Assembly: GCA_004297765.1 (NCBI GenBank)
Contig: SCTZ01000140.1
Span: 1-64,000, forward strand
Source of the DNA: Chloroflexota bacterium
GTDB taxonomy: Bacteria; Chloroflexota; Dehalococcoidia; FW602-bin16
Length of the DNA stretch: 64,000 nt
Reading direction: 5' to 3'
Each line of letters starts with the position of its first letter. Positions within the stretch are counted from its first letter, which is position 1. Below the pieces are notes generated by a model. The model was not told the origin of the DNA and did not search any database. It saw only the letters and a list, made by a program, of their open reading frames with translations. Made by a program: the position numbers and the translations under genes. Shown here in pieces: positions 57,390 to 64,000 of the stretch.

Positions 57390-59990
57390 ATGGACGGGTT
57401 AATCGAGGCTCACTTTGTCCATCTGCACAAAGGCTCAGGCATCAGCGAGGAGGTCATACAGGAGCGGGGGTATCGGTCGATCAGCGGGAAGGACGTGAAG
57501 GGGCTGGGATTCGCGCCGTCACAGTGCCGAGATGGGCTACTCATGCCGATCTGGGGCGTAGACGGATCCCAGCCTCTTTTTGTGCTCCGTCCGGACGAGC
57601 CGCGCATCAACCGGGAGGGGAAGGCGCTCAAGTACGAGCTGCCAAAGGGTGGCGCCATGCGGCTGGATTGCCCGCCGCGGTGCCTGGAGGCGCTGAAGGA
57701 TCCATCGCGGCCGCTCTGGATCACCGAGGGCATCAAGAAGGCGGACAAGCTCGCCACGGAGGGATTCACCGCGATCGCGCTGCTGGGCGTGTGGAATTTT
57801 AAGGGGAAGAACGACGTCGGGGGGAAAACCCTCTTGGCGGACTGGGACCTGATCGCCCCGAACGGGCGGCATATTCGGATCGTCTTCGACTCGGACGTCA
57901 TGCGGAAGAAGAGCGTAGAGCAGGCGCTGGCGAGGCTCACCGAGCACCTCAAGCGGAAGGGCGCGCACGTGACGGCGGTATATCTGCCCGAGTCCGACGG
58001 GGTGAAGGTTGGTGTGGACGATTACCTGCTGACGCACTCCGCGGTGGAGCTGGAGGGGCTGGTCGACGCGGTGCAACCGCCACGTCGGCCGGCGCCGCCG
58101 ACCTTTCGCTATCTGGATGGTCCTCCGCCAATCATGAGCAAGCCCCTCTCGCTGGTGAACGGGCATGCCTACGCGGCCACATGGCTGTGGGGAGAGACAG
58201 AGACGACCCAGCTCGAGGGCTGCGACGGCGAGATCCTGGATCTGAATCAGCCGAAGCGGGAGCGCTCGCGTGAGATGGTTGTTGTGCGGGGCGACGGGAA
58301 GGTATTCGGCAAGAGCCCCACCGGGAAGGAGTTCGTGCCGATGTCCCTGCTCGATGTGGATGTGAATGTGCCGCTGGCAGTGCAGAACGACAAGCTCTGG
58401 AGCGCGGCGGGAGTGCAGTCCTTCCAGGACGGCTACCGTGCCGATCCGCGCGATGTCTTTCATCGCATCTGCCAGTTGGTGGATCGGTTCATGAGCTTCG
58501 ACGAGAGCCTGGCATCACAGGAGACCATGGTACAGATGGTTAGCTGTTACGCGCTGTCGACGTGGTTCATTGATGCCTGGCTTACGAATGGGTACATCTG
58601 GCCCAACGGCGGCTTTGGCACGGGCAAGTCGAAGCTGGGATACCTCATCCTGGAGGTTGCTTACCTCGGCGTCAGTGTGCTGGGGGGAACGACCTTTGCC
58701 TGCGTGCGGGATCTGGCGGCATCCGGCGCCACGATGCTCTTCGACGACTGCGAGGACCTGAGCAATCCGAAGAAGACCGACCCCGAGCTGAGAAACTTCC
58801 TCCTTGCCAGCAACTTCAAAGGCGCCAACATCTGCGTCAAGGAGCGTCAGCCGGATGACAGGTGGCAGACCGCTTTCGTGACCGTCTTCTGCTCGAAGCT
58901 CTTCACAGCCATTCGCCTACCCGACAAGGTGCTAGACTCTCGCACGATCGTAATCCCCCTGTTCAAGAGCGCGGATCCGCAGAAGGTCAACGCCCAAGTC
59001 AAGGACTACCGGCTCTGGACCTGTGATCACCGCCGCCTAGTCGATGACCTGTGGGCCATGGCGGTGGAGCATTTGCCGTCCATGCCGCGGCACGAGGACG
59101 CGGTGAACAATCACGCGCCACTCCTGGGAAGGGCCCTGGAGCCGTGGCGACCGATCTTGAGTGTGGCCCATTGGCTGGAGGAGTTGGGCGAGACCGGTCT
59201 CTATGATCGTCTCTGCATGCTGAGCCGCCGTTATCAGGTTCAGCGCATGGAGATGGGCGTGTCCGATCTGACGAAGACCATCATCCAGATGCTGCTGCAG
59301 CTTGTGGAAGGCAAAGAGGATGAGGAGTCGATCTGCGTTTCGTCATATGACATCGTGGGCATGGTCAACGAATATATGATCGACCAGGACTTGGCCGAGG
59401 CCGACGGACCGCCCTACACCAATGTCCGAAAGGTGTCGTGGGAGTTGAAGCGGCTGAACCTGGTGAGAAACAAGCTGCGTGCGCGAGAGGGGGGAGGTTG
59501 GGAAACCACACCTAAGCAAATAAGCGGGATAGCCCTCGCGCATGGGGTTTTTGGCTCAAACGGTGCCGGAATAACTGGTCAACTGGAGCAAGATAACCTG
59601 TCAACTGGGGCAAAAAACGCCGTTTTCGAGGGGGGGGTCAAAATCGAACAAAGTCTTGACCATCTTGACCATCTTGACCAAGCTGAAAAAGAAACCGCAT
59701 GTGCAAGCGCTCCAGCGGTCGATTCGGATATGGTCAAGACTTGGTCAAGACTCGTCGATGGCAAAGTCTTGACCAAGTCTCAAAAGCAGGCTGGCATCGT
59801 TCGGGAGAGGGCGGATTTGGAGGCCGAATTGCTCGCCTGGGGCGATAAAATGGGCTGGATTCGGGTCGAGCCATGGCATGGCAGCCCGATCGCCCGTGGG
59901 AGGGACAACTGGGAGCGGTACGCGCGATTTGCGTCGCTGGAGCGGCTGCGTGAGGCGGTTAAGGCGTGTCGTCTCGAGACGAGCTCGTGA
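57390..59990 (+). CDS. Primase/helicase-like replication protein (TOPRIM-like plus P-loop ATPase)
   Basis: An 866-residue protein. Residues about 20-235 resemble DUF3854/TOPRIM-type primase domains: ISEEVIQERGYRSIS, PLWITEGIKKADKLATEGFTAIAL, IVFDSD and VGVDDYLL give the Glu and Asp residues. An ATPase follows with Walker A GGFGTGKSK near residue 407 and Walker B TMLFDDCED near 449. The C-terminal region covers an iteron array, which produces the HLDHLDHLDQ stretch. GGAGG lies 12 bases before the ATG. It is the likely replication initiator or replicative helicase of the element. Confidence 0.82.
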   Translation: MDGLIEAHFVHLHKGSGISEEVIQERGYRSISGKDVKGLGFAPSQCRDGLLMPIWGVDGSQPLFVLRPDEPRINREGKALKYELPKGGAMRLDCPPRCLEALKDPSRPLWITEGIKKADKLATEGFTAIALLGVWNFKGKNDVGGKTLLADWDLIAPNGRHIRIVFDSDVMRKKSVEQALARLTEHLKRKGAHVTAVYLPESDGVKVGVDDYLLTHSAVELEGLVDAVQPPRRPAPPTFRYLDGPPPIMSKPLSLVNGHAYAATWLWGETETTQLEGCDGEILDLNQPKRERSREMVVVRGDGKVFGKSPTGKEFVPMSLLDVDVNVPLAVQNDKLWSAAGVQSFQDGYRADPRDVFHRICQLVDRFMSFDESLASQETMVQMVSCYALSTWFIDAWLTNGYIWPNGGFGTGKSKLGYLILEVAYLGVSVLGGTTFACVRDLAASGATMLFDDCEDLSNPKKTDPELRNFLLASNFKGANICVKERQPDDRWQTAFVTVFCSKLFTAIRLPDKVLDSRTIVIPLFKSADPQKVNAQVKDYRLWTCDHRRLVDDLWAMAVEHLPSMPRHEDAVNNHAPLLGRALEPWRPILSVAHWLEELGETGLYDRLCMLSRRYQVQRMEMGVSDLTKTIIQMLLQLVEGKEDEESICVSSYDIVGMVNEYMIDQDLAEADGPPYTNVRKVSWELKRLNLVRNKLRAREGGGWETTPKQISGIALAHGVFGSNGAGITGQLEQDNLSTGAKNAVFEGGVKIEQSLDHLDHLDQAEKETACASAPAVDSDMVKTWSRLVDGKVLTKSQKQAGIVRERADLEAELLAWGDKMGWIRVEPWHGSPIARGRDNWERYARFASLERLREAVKACRLETSS

Positions 59991-60177
59991 GGGGGGCGAA
60001 ATCTTGGTCAAGACTTTGCCGATGAGCGAAGTCTTGACCAAAGTCTTGACCAAACCGCGGATGGCGTCCCGGTGCGCTTAATCGGGAGGCTTGGTCAAGA
60101 TGGTCAAGATGGTCAAGACTTTTCCAAGAAAAGAGGGGGGGGTAAAACAGCAAAAAACGCTCCAGTTGACCAGTTAT
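59571..60177. repeat. Inverted iteron array, candidate replication origin
   Basis: Twelve copies of the 9-mer TCTTGACCA (or its complement TGGTCAAGA) lie at 59654, 59663, 59672, 59731, 59742, 59767, 60005, 60032, 60044, 60092, 60101 and 60110. The outer triplets are in opposite orientation and form a 34-bp perfect inverted repeat (59650-59683 against 60089-60122). A 19-bp inverted repeat (ATAACTGGTCAACTGGAGC) bounds the whole at 59571-59589 and 60159-60177. The left part lies inside the primase gene. Confidence 0.8.
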
Positions 60178-60202
60178 CACGAAAGCGAAGGAGGAATCGA
60201 GG

Positions 60203-60343
60203 ATGAAACAACCGCTTTTTCGTCGACCGGTGCCGCCGGAGCGGCTGACGCCGCCTCCGCGGCGAATGATGCCGCGGAACGAGACGAAGCGGCGCGCTGA
60301 GCTGACAAAAATGGCGGGTTGCGGGAGGCAGGCGGTACGTTGA
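60203..60343 (+). CDS. Small basic protein, 46 aa
   Basis: A strong GAAGGAGGAATCGAGG site precedes the ATG. The product (MKQPLFRRPVPPERLTPPP, then basic residues, ending GCGRQAVR) is short and Arg/Pro-rich. Coding is supported only by the ribosome site. Confidence 0.45.
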   Translation: MKQPLFRRPVPPERLTPPPRRMMPRNETKRRAELTKMAGCGRQAVR

Positions 60344-60427
60344 GACCTTGGAATGGCAAAACGGGCTCTGGCGCTTTGTAGGGCGATTCTGACGGGGTGA
60401 GTACGAGAAAGGGAGGAGAGAAGACAA

Positions 60428-60796
60428 ATGGCTACCGAAGGGGTGTTTGAGGGCTGGGCGATACTCGAACTGATGGGGCATCGACGCCTCGGGGGCTATG
60501 TGCGATCGGTGGAGCTGGCCGGCGTGGGTCTGTTTCGGATCGACGTCCCGGCCGCGGGGTCCGAGGATATGACCACGCAGTTCTATGCACCGTCCGCGCT
60601 CTACTGCCTGACCCCAACGACGGAGGAGCTCGTAAGGGAGTTCGCGCGACGCAATCAACCCGAGCCGGTCCACCGCTGGGAGCTGCCGGCCCCGGCTCCG
60701 GTCCTCTGCCGCAGATGTCACGACTATCGCGCCACTACAGAGAGTGGTCTCTGTAATGACTGTGCAGGGGACGACGACGAGGAGTTGCCGTATTGA
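60428..60796 (+). CDS. Unknown element protein with a C-terminal zinc knuckle
   Basis: A 122-residue protein: FEGWAILELMGHRRLGGYVRSVELAGVGLFRIDVP, QFYAPSALYCLTPTTEELVREFARR, and a C-terminal LCRRCHDYRATTESGLCNDC zinc-binding motif. The first part resembles small phage proteins of unknown function. A GGGAGGAGAG site precedes the ATG. Confidence 0.68.
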   Translation: MATEGVFEGWAILELMGHRRLGGYVRSVELAGVGLFRIDVPAAGSEDMTTQFYAPSALYCLTPTTEELVREFARRNQPEPVHRWELPAPAPVLCRRCHDYRATTESGLCNDCAGDDDEELPY

Positions 60797-60798
60797 AG

Positions 60799-60969
60799 AT
60801 GATCAGGCACCTGCGCGACTGGCTGTGGGTCTCCGTGTCCCCTGTCGCGATCGGCTGGCTCTTCTTCGAGTTTCTGGCGTGGGTGTTTCGGGAGCAGTGC
60901 AGAGGCTGCTTCGGAGGGAAAGGCTCGGGCTGTACAAGCCGTCGCAAGGATCCTGGCGCCAGCCGGTGA
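60799..60969 (+). CDS. Small membrane protein, 56 aa
   Basis: The ORF reads MIRHLRDWLWVSVSPVAIGWLFFEFLAWVF, one transmembrane helix, then a Cys-containing basic tail. It starts three bases after the previous stop; TTG at 60793 is possible. Family not recognised. Confidence 0.5.
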   Translation: MIRHLRDWLWVSVSPVAIGWLFFEFLAWVFREQCRGCFGGKGSGCTSRRKDPGASR

Positions 60970-61004
60970 GGGTTGAGGCAGAATGGAGGGGGGCAAAGAG
61001 GCTA

Positions 61005-61033
61005 TTGACCCTTGCCGCGCGTGGGTATATCAT
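61005..61033 (+). promoter_or_regulatory. Sigma-70-like promoter
   Basis: TTGACC at 61005-61010 and TATCAT at 61028-61033 with a 17-bp spacer, 36 bp before the start at 61069. Confidence 0.6.
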
Positions 61034-61068
61034 AGGGTTAACCGCGGGTATGATAGGAGGGTTATTAC

Positions 61069-61404
61069 ATGCGCAATCTCCGCCAGCGCCCCATACCGAT
61101 TAATGAACGTGAGCGAGCGCTGCTGGAGCGCCACCGGGAGCTATATCGCCCGGAGATCGGCGATACGGACTGGGGGCAGTTCTTGCGGACGGCGACGTTG
61201 CTCGGACTGGTCGGCTTGGGTCTCTACGCGCTGGCGAAGGCCGCCCAAGGCTCGGGGCAGACGGCCGGCGTCGTATGCACGTGGGCTGGCTGCCAGCATC
61301 CGTTCACCCTGGTGATCCCGGACGGTGTGGGGCGCTATGTGGAGGCTGGGTGTCCTAGTTGCGGGCGTCAGTTGGTGGTAGATCTCAAGGCGGTTGCCGG
61401 ATAG
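61069..61404 (+). CDS. Membrane protein with zinc-ribbon-like domain, 111 aa
   Basis: N-terminal basic helical part (PINERERALLERHRELY), a transmembrane helix (LLGLVGLGLYALAKAA), and a C-terminal domain with CTWAGCQHPF and GCPSCG Cys pairs. AGGAGGG precedes the ATG. Family not recognised. Confidence 0.65.
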   Translation: MRNLRQRPIPINERERALLERHRELYRPEIGDTDWGQFLRTATLLGLVGLGLYALAKAAQGSGQTAGVVCTWAGCQHPFTLVIPDGVGRYVEAGCPSCGRQLVVDLKAVAG

Positions 61405-61460
61405 AGGTCGATCGATCGTCGGGGATTCCCGGCGATCGCAACATAGCGGTTGAAAAAGAA

Positions 61461-61489
61461 CGCCGCCACGTCTGATCCACGTGGCGGCG
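61461..61489 (+). terminator. Terminator-like hairpin
   Basis: CGCCGCCACG and CGTGGCGGCG form a perfect 10-bp stem with a 9-nt loop, 57 bases after the previous stop. The 61405-61588 gap otherwise has no gene. Confidence 0.65.
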
Positions 61490-61588
61490 GGCTGAGGGTG
61501 GCGCCCCTCAAGTAAGCACAATCTCATTGTAGCTGCACTGATCCACGGGCGCAATCCTCCTACCGCATCAACGGGAAGGAGGACGACG

Positions 61589-61744
61589 GTGAAACGCACT
61601 GACACTTGCGTGGGTATGCGCCTGGAAACGCCAGCGTTGGGCACGATCGATATGCAGCTGTGCGGCAACGCTGCACAGATCCTAGCCGCGGCTGCTCTCG
61701 TCGGCTTGCTGGCGATAGGCGCTTGCGCGATCGCGACCAGGTAA
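61589..61744 (+). CDS. Small membrane protein, 51 aa
   Basis: GTG start after GGAAGGAGG. The product has a polar N-terminal half (MRLETPALGTIDMQLCG) and one helix (ILAAAALVGLLAIGACAIA). It is the last + strand gene before the convergent holin-like genes. Confidence 0.55.
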   Translation: MKRTDTCVGMRLETPALGTIDMQLCGNAAQILAAAALVGLLAIGACAIATR

Positions 61745-61752
61745 TCGGCGAA

Positions 61753-61783
61753 GACCGCCGCGGTTTCGAAAACCGCGGCGGTC
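61753..61783. terminator. Bidirectional terminator, 14-bp perfect stem
   Basis: GACCGCCGCGGTTT and AAACCGCGGCGGTC surround a 3-nt loop between convergent genes. Nearly the same hairpin occurs at 9912-9944 in the chromosome. Confidence 0.85.
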
Positions 61784-61787
61784 GAGT

Positions 61788-62027
61788 TTACGGCACCTTC
61801 ATCCAGCCCTTCAGGGCGGCAGTGATGAGCGAGCCGAAGCCGCCCAGGGCGAGGACCACAGCCAGCCCGCCCTTGACGCGGCTCTTCCACTCCTCGAGGA
61901 CATGGATCCGCCGACTGTCGGCCTCCTGACGCGCCAAGATCTCCGCCACTTGCGTCTGCAGCTCCCGCGTGGCGGCGAAGATCTCGATCAGGTATTCGCG
62001 ATCGGTGGACGGCGTCGGTCCCTGCAT
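61788..62027 (-). CDS. XhlA-like holin-associated protein
   Basis: A 79-residue protein with a coiled-coil N-terminal part (YLIEIFAATRELQTQVAEILARQEADSRRIHVLEEWKSRV) and a C-terminal transmembrane helix (GGLAVVLALGGFGSLITAAL). The layout is that of haemolysin XhlA-type phage proteins, which act with a holin in lysis. It follows a holin-like gene on the same strand. Confidence 0.7.
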   Translation of the reverse strand: MQGPTPSTDREYLIEIFAATRELQTQVAEILARQEADSRRIHVLEEWKSRVKGGLAVVLALGGFGSLITAALKGWMKVP

Positions 62028-62038
62028 GCGGATCCGCC

Positions 62039-62308
62039 TCAGCGCAGCTTGATCTTGTCGATGCTCGCTTCGTATCCGCCCACCGCCAGCAGACCGGAAA
62101 GCAGACCGCTCAGCGCGTATGTCACCAGGTCGCTGGGCGTTTTCACCAGCGCCTGGATCCAGCCGAAGAGCACCATCAGGACCACGCCGATTAGGATGCT
62201 TACGTAGGGGGTGTAGTCGGTCTTGATCCTGCCCTTCAGGAGCTGCAGAAGGATCAGGATCAGCGTTGCCAGGGCCCCCACGTTCAGAAACTGCGAGATG
62301 TCGACCAC
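62039..62308 (-). CDS. Holin-like membrane protein
   Basis: An 89-residue protein with three hydrophobic segments (ALATLILILLQLLKG, YVSILIGVVLMVLFGWIQAL, YALSGLLSGLLAVGGY) and a charged tail (EASIDKIKLR). It resembles small phage holins. GTG start behind AAGGAGGAG. With the XhlA-like protein it suggests a lysis module; no endolysin is seen. Confidence 0.7.
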   Translation of the reverse strand: MVDISQFLNVGALATLILILLQLLKGRIKTDYTPYVSILIGVVLMVLFGWIQALVKTPSDLVTYALSGLLSGLLAVGGYEASIDKIKLR

Positions 62309-62333
62309 TGTGGTTCTCCTCCTTGTTGATTGC

Positions 62334-62561
62334 CTATCGTTTCTTCCCCATCTTGCGCCGGCGCTGTTTAGCGCGGAACATGCTCAGCCGCCCCTCCTCT
62401 CCGGATGCACCTCGGCGCTGTCCGCGGCGCCAGTCGCGTGCCAGCCAGGATTCCCGCGCCTGGGTGTGCTTCTGGGAGCTGCGCGTCCGCTGGGCACGGC
62501 TCGGATTCGTATGCCGCCGGCGATCGTGGCCGGTGCGATGGCAGATCGAACAACGTCTCAT
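62334..62561 (-). CDS. Small basic Cys/His protein, 75 aa
   Basis: The protein begins MRRCSICHRTGHDRRRH, a Cys/His pattern that may bind zinc, and then is Arg/Lys-rich to the end (AKQRRRKMGKKR). Its ATG overlaps the stop of the upstream gene by four bases. It probably binds nucleic acid. Confidence 0.55.
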   Translation of the reverse strand: MRRCSICHRTGHDRRRHTNPSRAQRTRSSQKHTQARESWLARDWRRGQRRGASGEEGRLSMFRAKQRRRKMGKKR

Positions 62562-62779
62562 GCGGTCCACTCCAGGACGGTGGCCCGGTATGCGTTGCCC
62601 GTCATCCTCTTGATCTGCGTTCCGCCGGCGCAGTCGCACGTGTGGAGCACCGCGGGGGCGTCGCCCGGATAGAGCGGCGCGAAGGTCGGCGATCCACACC
62701 AGGAGCACTGACCAGAACGGACCACCTCGATCGGCGCCTGAGTCGGACAATCACACGGCCGGTTGATAAGCCAGGACAT
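62558..62779 (-). CDS. Small Cys-rich protein, 73 aa
   Basis: Cys pairs CDCPTQ, QCSWCG and TCDCAGG give a zinc-binding look. AGGAGGCCTC precedes the ATG. It overlaps the upstream gene by 29 bp and the downstream one by four. Family not recognised. Confidence 0.6.
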   Translation of the reverse strand: MSWLINRPCDCPTQAPIEVVRSGQCSWCGSPTFAPLYPGDAPAVLHTCDCAGGTQIKRMTGNAYRATVLEWTA

Positions 62780-63437
62780 TTTGTGAGGCCTCCTGACGAT
62801 GAATCATGAGCGCCAGAGCCAATAACACACCCAGCGCCAGCACTACCGCGCCATCTCTTGACGTACTCTGAGCACGGGTGCTATTCTTATGGTGAAGTGC
62901 GGGCGCTGCCCCTGGGAGGCGTTGTGCAGCCCGATCTTCCCCGCCGGGTTCCCAGGACCCCATATAGGCGGGGTTGCGCTCATCCGGGCGGGTCGCGATC
63001 AGGCGTCCCGCCTTTTTTCTTGCTTTCTCAGCTTTGCGCGGCTCCCGCGGCACCATGCTCGCGAAGCTCCATTCACCATCTCGCGGACGTGCCCACAAGA
63101 CGAAGGATGTCTCTTTGACAACGCCACCCCGATGTCGGACGGGAAGCGGTGCGAAATAAGTGCGCGTGCGATCGACGTCCTTCTCATACAGCTCCGTGGC
63201 ACGTTTGATCGTTTCGACGATCGCCGGGATAAAGCGCCAGCGGCCGGCATCGTCAGAACGCATTGCGATATGTTCCAGTACGTGTTGGCGGTCCACCTTG
63301 ACCCGATTTCCCCACGGATCGCGAACGAGGCGGTAGCCCTCCGGCCGAACGATACCCAGCGCCTGCGTAATGCGCTGCTGTAGCAGTTGGCGAGACGGTC
63401 GCTCTCCGCGCCAGGGGGTGATAGTTCGCGCTTTCAT
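62751..63437 (-). CDS. Phage protein, possibly PBECR-type nuclease domain, with C-terminal helix
   Basis: A 228-residue protein whose start overlaps the stop of the upstream gene (ATGA at 63437). The segment HVLEHIAMRSDDAGRWRFIPAIVETIKRATELYEKDVDRTRTYFAPL then ETSFVLWARPRDGEWSFASMVPRE resembles the Barnase/EndoU/colicin-like (PBECR) domains found in phage structural proteins. A basic linker and a transmembrane helix (AVVLALGVLLALALMIH) follow. The family call is tentative. Confidence 0.5.
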   Translation of the reverse strand: MKARTITPWRGERPSRQLLQQRITQALGIVRPEGYRLVRDPWGNRVKVDRQHVLEHIAMRSDDAGRWRFIPAIVETIKRATELYEKDVDRTRTYFAPLPVRHRGGVVKETSFVLWARPRDGEWSFASMVPREPRKAEKARKKAGRLIATRPDERNPAYMGSWEPGGEDRAAQRLPGAAPALHHKNSTRAQSTSRDGAVVLALGVLLALALMIHRQEASQNVLAYQPAV

Positions 63438-64000
63438 TCTGCAGGACCCTCGGCCGCTGGTGGCGAGAACGGCACCATGCCCTGATACCCCTGCCCTCCG
63501 TTCAGGCTCTTGCAATCGCAGTAGGCCCACGCTTTCGGATCTAGCCACGGGTCCATGTACCACTTCGACGAGCGCAGGTTTACAAAAGCCTCTTCGGCCC
63601 TCCTCCACAGGTCACGCACGATGGGTTGATCGCGGTCTACCTGCTCCTCCCTCCCCGCGGGCTGCTTCACCCAGACGGTGGACTGACCCAGGAGCGGCAG
63701 CGGGATCTGCCCGGCCCATTGCCCGATGTAGATGATCACCCAGCCCATATGGCGACACTGCGCCAAGGACTGGAGCGCAGCTCTCCGAGCCGGATCGCTG
63801 GCCGACGTCGTCATGGCGAGCATCATTTCGTCGATGATGATGACCCGTCCGGTGGGCGGCAAGCTCGGAGGGAGCAGCTCACCATCGCGCTCCTCGAGCT
63901 CGAGCTCGTCCTCATCGTCGTCCACGGCCTGGCTTTCCAGGTACCTCTGGACCTTCTCCATGCGCGAAACCAGCGTGCCGGTCTTGATGGTGACCGCGAA
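63434..64000 (-). CDS. P-loop ATPase C-terminal part, runs off the window
   Basis: The frame is open to the window edge (FAVTIKTGTLVSRMEKVQRYLE at the visible N-side), so the gene starts beyond 64000. A Walker B-like strand RVIIIDEMMLAM and the following CRHMGWVIIYIGQWAGQIPLPLLGQSTVWV resemble Zot- or packaging/conjugation-type ATPases. The Walker A part would lie outside. The C-terminal 90 residues have no clear match. Confidence 0.65.
   Translation of the reverse strand, partial: FAVTIKTGTLVSRMEKVQRYLESQAVDDDEDELELEERDGELLPPSLPPTGRVIIIDEMMLAMTTSASDPARRAALQSLAQCRHMGWVIIYIGQWAGQIPLPLLGQSTVWVKQPAGREEQVDRDQPIVRDLWRRAEEAFVNLRSSKWYMDPWLDPKAWAYCDCKSLNGGQGYQGMVPFSPPAAEGPAE

Larger units (their letters stand above)
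47458..64000. mobile_element. Phage- or plasmid-like integrated element, right end outside the window
   Basis: From tRNA-Lys to the window end the gene style changes: small overlapping ORFs of unknown family, S24 regulators, a CI/Cro-like switch, a primase-helicase, iterons, holin-like proteins and an ATPase. No integrase and no capsid gene are visible within the window. The left border is inferred from the tRNA duplication and could instead be near 47671 or 48900. Confidence 0.6.

Noticed and set aside
59654..59680. CRISPR array or coding tandem repeat
   Set aside because: Units are only 9 bp with no spacers, and they recur in both orientations outside the gene; iterons fit better.

Overview
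The window is about 60 percent GC and most likely comes from an anaerobic Chloroflexota bacterium. The basis for that is gene style only: a CysO/CysM/Mec cysteine pathway, several HdeD-like (DUF308) and YeaQ-like membrane proteins, MalT-type regulators, an LPxTG protein, a benzoyl-CoA-reductase-like set, and short interspersed inverted repeats with GTCATTCTGAG ends. No 16S gene is present, so this is a suggestion. Two tRNAs are present, Asp (GTC) and Lys (TTT), each behind a near-consensus sigma-70 promoter.

Region 1 (1-5508) is one long + strand operon-like run for sulfur and selenium handling: DsrH-like, TusA, CysO-like carrier, CysM, DsrE, DsrF, DsrH, a second TusA, SelD, a GcvH-like lipoyl protein and a Mec-type JAMM protease. 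SelD is read through an in-frame UGA at its catalytic position, so it appears to be a selenoprotein. Region 2 (5647-13798) holds a Tat-exported SpoIID-like protein, a MoxR/VWA pair, a second TusA-DsrE block followed by a NifS-like protein that lacks its PLP lysine, and glnK-amtB. Region 3 (14141-30941) is a mix of a GH5 cellulase between two identical palindromes, small membrane proteins, a DUF433/DUF5615 pair, surface proteins, a PAS histidine kinase, an aldo/keto reductase and a DUF169 protein. Region 4 (31194-43586) has a MalT/LuxR regulator flanked by inverted repeats, two BadF-type activator ATPases, a ferredoxin, two HgdB/BcrB-type subunits, an Old-Yellow-Enzyme-type reductase and a branched-chain-type substrate-binding lipoprotein.

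Region 5 (43790-48851) contains small redox proteins and decaying toxin-antitoxin genes. Its main point is a second candidate selenoprotein (44943-45308): a thioredoxin-fold-like protein with promoter, Shine-Dalgarno site, an in-frame UGA and a 17-nt hairpin at the spacing seen in bacterial SECIS elements. It is followed by a methyltransferase with its SAM domain deleted, an orphan HicB, VapBC, MNT plus a broken HEPN, tRNA-Lys and a DUF433/DUF5615 pair.

Region 6 (about 47458 to the window end) looks like an integrated phage or plasmid-like element next to tRNA-Lys. A 22-bp tRNA segment is duplicated nearby. The element has a repeated promoter/start module with small ORFs, several S24 (LexA-like) regulators, a divergent CI/Cro-like switch with repeated TATGCAAT sites, a run of small overlapping early genes, a primase/helicase fusion, an inverted array of 9-bp iterons, and on the opposite strand holin-like proteins and part of an ATPase that runs off the window. 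All coordinates and motifs come from reading the sequence; family names are from recall of motifs, with no database search.
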